Below, in pieces: positions 13,708-17,108 of a stretch of DNA of 17,108 bases. The position numbers and the translations under genes are program-made. The stretch is from Candidatus Cloacimonadota bacterium (lineage in GTDB: Bacteria > Cloacimonadota > Cloacimonadia > Cloacimonadales > TCS61). Positions within the stretch are counted from its first letter, which is position 1. The number at the start of each line of letters is the position of its first letter. Where the stretch lies: contig JAIORR010000257.1 of NCBI GenBank assembly GCA_021108055.1, positions 1 through 17,108 of the forward strand. The letters are read 5' to 3'. The notes under the pieces are model-generated. The model had not been told where the DNA came from and made no database searches. It saw only the letters and a list, made by a program, of their open reading frames with translations.

Positions 13708-15987
13708 ATGCAAAATCAATTCTATGAAAACATAAACACTGATGAACAAGAAATAAAATTAACTGATTATCTAAATATTATTACAAGGTATAAGTGGCTA
13801 GTTACATTAATATTTTTATCTGTTTTCGTCTTAACTATTATATATACGGCAAGGGCACCAAGGATATATAAAGCAACTTCAAGAGTGCTTCTGGAAGAAA
13901 GAATGACAAGCGACCTGCTTTTTTCCTCTTTCAGCAATAAAGCCTCATCTATAAACAATAATATCCAGATATTACAAAGTAATCCGGTGATGAAGATCGC
14001 ATATCGGACATTACAGAAACATCCGGAATTCGAATCCTTTCCAATAAGTAAAATCGAAGGTTCTCCACTCATTTATTTGAAAGAACAAATGTCTGTAGAT
14101 ACAGAGAGAGAAACAGATATCCTGATAATAAATTTTGAATCTACAAGTGCACTTGAAGCAAAAGAAGCTGCAAATGCAGCAGCTCATGCTCTTTTACAGG
14201 AAGATACTGATTATGCAAGAATTGAATTCAGAAATACACGGGAATTCCTTGCAGATCAATTATATGAGAATGATAATAGATTAAAATTATCGGAAGAAGA
14301 ATTAAGAATATATAAAATCGAGCACGGAATATCTATCCTTTCCGAAGAAACTCAGGAATTGATAAAACAATCTTCAGAGCTTTCCGCTTTATACTCTGAT
14401 GCAAAAATTGAATTAGATGTAGCAAACAATCATCTCGATTTCTTAAACAAAGAACTTTCAATGCAGGACGAACTTCTTTCAGATGTAAATTCCGTACTCT
14501 CTTCTCCACTATTGGAACAAATGAAATTAGAAATCCTTGAGCTTCAGTCCAAATATCTTAATTATTTAACAAAATCTGGATACTCTGCAGATCATCCGGA
14601 ATTGGTGTCATTGAATGAATCGATAGAAAATGCGAAAGCAAAATTGAATGAAGAATTACAGAAAATAATTTCCATTAAAGCCGGTTCTTCTGATCCTCTG
14701 ATGTATCGAGCTCAATTGATCGAAAAAATCGCTGCGGCACAGATCGATCAGAATATCAAAAATTCCAAAGTTGTCAGCCTACAAAAAGCAGTTGAAGAAT
14801 ATGATAAGGAAATGTCACTTCTGCCGGATACCGAAATTGAACTTGCCAGATTAACACGTGAATATAACATAAATGAAAAAATCTATACTATGCTCATCGA
14901 AAAATATGAAGATGCAAAGATAGCAGAAAAATCTAAGATCGGTAACATCAGAATTGTTGAAGAAGCTATCATACCGGATAAACCAATAAAACCAAACAAG
15001 AAGATGAATATGATGATAGCTATTGTTCTGGGTTTGGGTCTGGGCATCGGAGCTGCATTGCTTCTACATTCTTTAGATTCAAAGATCAGGACGTTCGATG
15101 ATGTGCGAAAATTCGTTGCTTTACCGCTTCTGGGTACTATTCCCTTTATTCATGTATCCGATGTTGATATTGACCAGATCGAAGAACTACTTCCCAAAAG
15201 CAATGAAGAAGAGGAGAAAAAATTACAAGATATCCGTCAACAAATGGAAGCAAGGCTTGTAACAAATTATTCTCCAAAATCATCCATTGCCGAGGCTTTC
15301 CGAATACTTCGAACAAATATAATCTCTAAGAAAAAAATCGGTAACCCCCTTACAATACTCGTCTCTAGTTCTGGACCAAAAGAAGGAAAATCAACGATCC
15401 ATTCCAATCTTGCAATTACTCTTGCCCAAATGGATGCAAGGGTAATCCTGGTTGACCTCGACCTGCGTCGCCCAATGGTCCATAATATTTTTCATTTAAA
15501 AAAAGAAAAAGGCATTAGTGATTTTCTTATGGATAAAACTTCAGACATGAAAAGCATTATTAAAAGGTCTTCCGTACCAAATCTTGATCTGATCACCAGC
15601 GGACACATCCCGCCAAATCCATCTGAACTTCTGGCTTCAAGCAGAATGGATGAAGGTTTGAAAATATTAAAAGAAAACTATGATTATATTCTGCTTGATT
15701 CTCCACCTATAATAGCTGTAACAGACTCTATGGTCTTAGCTAAAAAGGTTGATATATTGACCCTTGTTGTCAGGGTCGGACAAGCAGATAAACATGTGAT
15801 AAAAAGAGCTAAAGAACTCATGGAAAATATTGATCTTTCAATAACCGGAGCTATCATAAATGGCATCCATCCTCAAAAATATTACAGCAGTTATGAGTAC
15901 AATTACTACTATTATTACTATTATGGAAAAGAAGAAGAAAAAAAGAATACACCTAAGCTCTTCCGCAAAAATAAACCTGTTTCTTGA
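13708..15987 (+). CDS. wzc: Wzc-type polysaccharide co-polymerase and BY-family tyrosine autokinase
   Basis: 759-residue inner-membrane protein controlling chain length and export of a capsule or exopolysaccharide. TM1 is about 30-47 and leads into a Wzz domain (APRIYKATSRVLLEE); a long periplasmic coiled-coil region follows (about 185-400). The Tyr-kinase G-rich (GNVR-like) segment is GNIRIVEEA (412-420) and TM2 is about 436-455. The cytoplasmic BY-kinase has Walker A SGPKEGKST (555-563), Walker A' VILVDLDLRRP (579-589) and Walker B ILLDSPP (661-667). The tail from Tyr725 carries 11 tyrosines, including seven in a row (733-739), the usual autophosphorylation cluster. AGGA is 3-4 nt before the ATG, close for a ribosome site. 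The last 65 nt also encode the start of ispE in another frame. Kinase and co-polymerase in one chain matches proteobacterial Wzc. Confidence 0.95.
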   Translation: MQNQFYENINTDEQEIKLTDYLNIITRYKWLVTLIFLSVFVLTIIYTARAPRIYKATSRVLLEERMTSDLLFSSFSNKASSINNNIQILQSNPVMKIAYRTLQKHPEFESFPISKIEGSPLIYLKEQMSVDTERETDILIINFESTSALEAKEAANAAAHALLQEDTDYARIEFRNTREFLADQLYENDNRLKLSEEELRIYKIEHGISILSEETQELIKQSSELSALYSDAKIELDVANNHLDFLNKELSMQDELLSDVNSVLSSPLLEQMKLEILELQSKYLNYLTKSGYSADHPELVSLNESIENAKAKLNEELQKIISIKAGSSDPLMYRAQLIEKIAAAQIDQNIKNSKVVSLQKAVEEYDKEMSLLPDTEIELARLTREYNINEKIYTMLIEKYEDAKIAEKSKIGNIRIVEEAIIPDKPIKPNKKMNMMIAIVLGLGLGIGAALLLHSLDSKIRTFDDVRKFVALPLLGTIPFIHVSDVDIDQIEELLPKSNEEEEKKLQDIRQQMEARLVTNYSPKSSIAEAFRILRTNIISKKKIGNPLTILVSSSGPKEGKSTIHSNLAITLAQMDARVILVDLDLRRPMVHNIFHLKKEKGISDFLMDKTSDMKSIIKRSSVPNLDLITSGHIPPNPSELLASSRMDEGLKILKENYDYILLDSPPIIAVTDSMVLAKKVDILTLVVRVGQADKHVIKRAKELMENIDLSITGAIINGIHPQKYYSSYEYNYYYYYYYGKEEEKKNTPKLFRKNKPVS

Positions 15988-16792
15988 TGTCCTCTCAAAA
16001 CGCAAGGATGGATACAATCAAATAAGAACAATCTTCACTGAAATTGAACTTTCAGACGAGCTAAATTTTACTTTGACAAAAAATAGCACTGTTAAAATTT
16101 TGTCAGATAAAGACTTTGTAAGTCCTAAAGAAAATTTGATTTATAAAGTTGCGATCTTTATAAAAGAAACATATAATGTGAAATCCGGTATCAAGATCGA
16201 ATTAACAAAAAAGATACCTGTTTCTGCCGGATTGGGTGGAGGAAGCAGTAATGCTGCTCAGACCATTATCGCTCTATCCAAATTGTGGAATTTAAATCTT
16301 CCCGAAACTGAAATGCATACGATCGCCGGTAATTTTGGAAGTGATATAAATTTCTTCTTTAATGGCGGATGTGCTCTCGGTGAAGGAAGAGGAGAGATTA
16401 TCACACCACTGGAAACAATAGATATCGATAATATTCTTCTCGTTAATCCGGGATTTGAAATATCCAGTAAAGAAGCTTATGAATCCGTAAAAATAAGTAA
16501 AAAAGAAAATACGTGCTGGATCGATCTTATGAGACATAAAGATGTATCTTATTGTTATAATAAACTCGCAGAAGGAATTTGTAATAATTATCCGGAAATA
16601 AAACAGATAATCGATCATCTGCAGGATAATGGGGCAAAAAAAGCAATGCTTTCAGGAAGCGGAGCAACCGTGATCGGCTTTTGCCCGGATAAGAAAACAG
16701 CAGAAAAGTTAGCAAATCATTATTCCGGGAAAAAATATTGGAATCATATAACAAAAACCAAAAGGAGAACAAAATGGAAATTACAGATGTAA
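15923..16792 (+). CDS. ispE: 4-diphosphocytidyl-2-C-methyl-D-erythritol kinase
   Basis: IspE phosphorylates CDP-methylerythritol in the MEP isoprenoid pathway, in the cytoplasm. I place the start at the ATG at 15923 (289 residues; E. coli 283), giving MEKKKKKRIHLSSSAKINLFL with the normal short lead before AKINLFL. Upstream in-frame ATGs at 15860 and 15893 would add a tail with no family match. GHMP motifs are present: PVSAGLGGGSSNAA (ATP-binding), GSDINFF with the catalytic Asp, GGCALGEGRGE, and motif 3 AMLSGSGATVIGF. The start lies inside the wzc coding tail (65-nt overlap) and has no visible Shine-Dalgarno, so translation is probably coupled to wzc. The gene overlaps spoVG by 19 nt at its end. 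The lysine-rich N-terminus (KKKKKR) is unusual but may follow from the overlap. Confidence 0.95.
   Translation: MEKKKKKRIHLSSSAKINLFLDVLSKRKDGYNQIRTIFTEIELSDELNFTLTKNSTVKILSDKDFVSPKENLIYKVAIFIKETYNVKSGIKIELTKKIPVSAGLGGGSSNAAQTIIALSKLWNLNLPETEMHTIAGNFGSDINFFFNGGCALGEGRGEIITPLETIDIDNILLVNPGFEISSKEAYESVKISKKENTCWIDLMRHKDVSYCYNKLAEGICNNYPEIKQIIDHLQDNGAKKAMLSGSGATVIGFCPDKKTAEKLANHYSGKKYWNHITKTKRRTKWKLQM
16761..16767 (+). promoter_or_regulatory. strong Shine-Dalgarno for spoVG inside ispE
   Basis: AAAGGAG lies 6 nt before the spoVG ATG at 16774 and is entirely within the ispE coding sequence. Confidence 0.85.
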
Positions 16793-17108
16793 AAGTATTT
16801 ATCAGAGAAAGTAATCAGTTAAAAGCATTCGTGAATATCGTTATCGACGATGCATTCATTATCAGAAACATTAAGGTTATTGAAGGACAAAACGGTCTTT
16901 TTGTCGCTATGCCCAGCCGAAGAGTCAGTTCCGGTGAATATCGTGATATTGCTCATCCTATCAATACTGAAACCAGAAATGAAGTTGAGCAGATCATCAT
17001 CAAAAAATATAAGGAAGTGCTGCAAGAAGCTTTATCTGCTGCTGAAAGTACAGAGGAAGACAAAAAAGAAGAACTAAAAGATGAACCAAAAGAAGACAAA
17101 AAAGAAGA
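16774..17108 (+). CDS. spoVG: SpoVG family RNA/DNA-binding regulator, C-terminus cut by window edge
   Basis: 111 residues reach the edge with no stop. Residues 1-83 match SpoVG: MEITDVKVFIRE, LKAFVNIVIDDAFIIRNIKV, GLFVAMPSRR, YRDIAHPINTETRNEVEQ. SpoVG proteins of non-sporulating bacteria are nucleic-acid-binding regulators; nothing here suggests sporulation. After about residue 84 the chain turns into a highly charged Glu/Lys tail (ESTEEDKKEELKDEPKEDKK) that is still running at the edge; many SpoVG proteins are only about 85-100 residues. The ispE-spoVG neighbourhood is also known in Firmicutes. The start is fixed by a strong ribosome site, and the first 19 nt overlap ispE. Confidence 0.95.
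   Translation, partial: MEITDVKVFIRESNQLKAFVNIVIDDAFIIRNIKVIEGQNGLFVAMPSRRVSSGEYRDIAHPINTETRNEVEQIIIKKYKEVLQEALSAAESTEEDKKEELKDEPKEDKKE

Noticed and set aside
15860..15922. Earlier ispE starts at 15860 and 15893
   Set aside because: They add 10-21 residues without match to IspE, lie deeper inside the wzc frame, and have no ribosome site.
16850..17077. Plus-strand 75-codon frame over spoVG
   Set aside because: It is another frame of spoVG, which has a strong ribosome site and family match.

Overview
This window looks like chromosomal backbone from a low-GC, Gram-negative bacterium with an LPS-type outer membrane. Evidence for that is a CMP-KDO synthetase gene, two lipoproteins with clear lipoboxes, a beta-barrel protein of the PorV family, and a tyrosine autokinase with an SLBB protein for polysaccharide export. 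The giant C25 protease with a C-terminal YPNP/FlgD-like sorting domain, sitting directly before a PorV homologue, points to the Bacteroidetes/FCB superphylum. Good Shine-Dalgarno sequences before most genes and the ispE-spoVG neighbourhood fit a non-Bacteroidetes FCB lineage better; a Cloacimonadota-like organism is my best guess. The phylum is inference from gene content, not from a phylogenetic marker search.

Layout: positions 1-3357 hold a minus-strand group, mnmG, an LPP20-like lipoprotein gene and kdsB (cut by the left edge). The lipoprotein gene overlaps the mnmG stop by 4 nt (ATGA), so translation of the two is probably coupled. A divergent intergenic region (3358-3752) holds a hairpin in the mnmG leader, candidate promoters on both strands and two degenerate fragments resembling dispersed intergenic repeats. 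From 3753 every gene is on the plus strand. proS (archaeal/eukaryotic-type ProRS with a C-terminal zinc-like Cys cluster) is followed, with a 1-nt TAATG overlap, by an unusual protein joining an S4-like RNA-binding domain to a CinA C-terminal/PncC amidohydrolase domain.

From 6254 to 13153 is a surface-protein module: a 1690-residue PorU-like C25 protease with intact His849/Cys882, a PorV-family outer-membrane protein, and an FN3-like lipoprotein. PorU and PorV are the sortase and shuttle of the type IX secretion attachment complex. After a 58-nt gap comes a polysaccharide-export pair: a very small SLBB protein and a Wzc-type co-polymerase/BY-kinase with an 11-tyrosine C-terminal tail. The DNA for that tail also encodes the start of ispE (65-nt overlap), and ispE in turn overlaps spoVG by 19 nt; spoVG is cut by the right edge.

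The points most worth a second look are the S4-PncC fusion, the porU-porV pair next to polysaccharide export outside a typical Bacteroidetes setting, the overlapping wzc tail and ispE start, and a recurring TTGACA-N14/15-nnnGATTT promoter-like pattern. I see no tRNA, rRNA, CRISPR array, insertion sequence or prophage signature.
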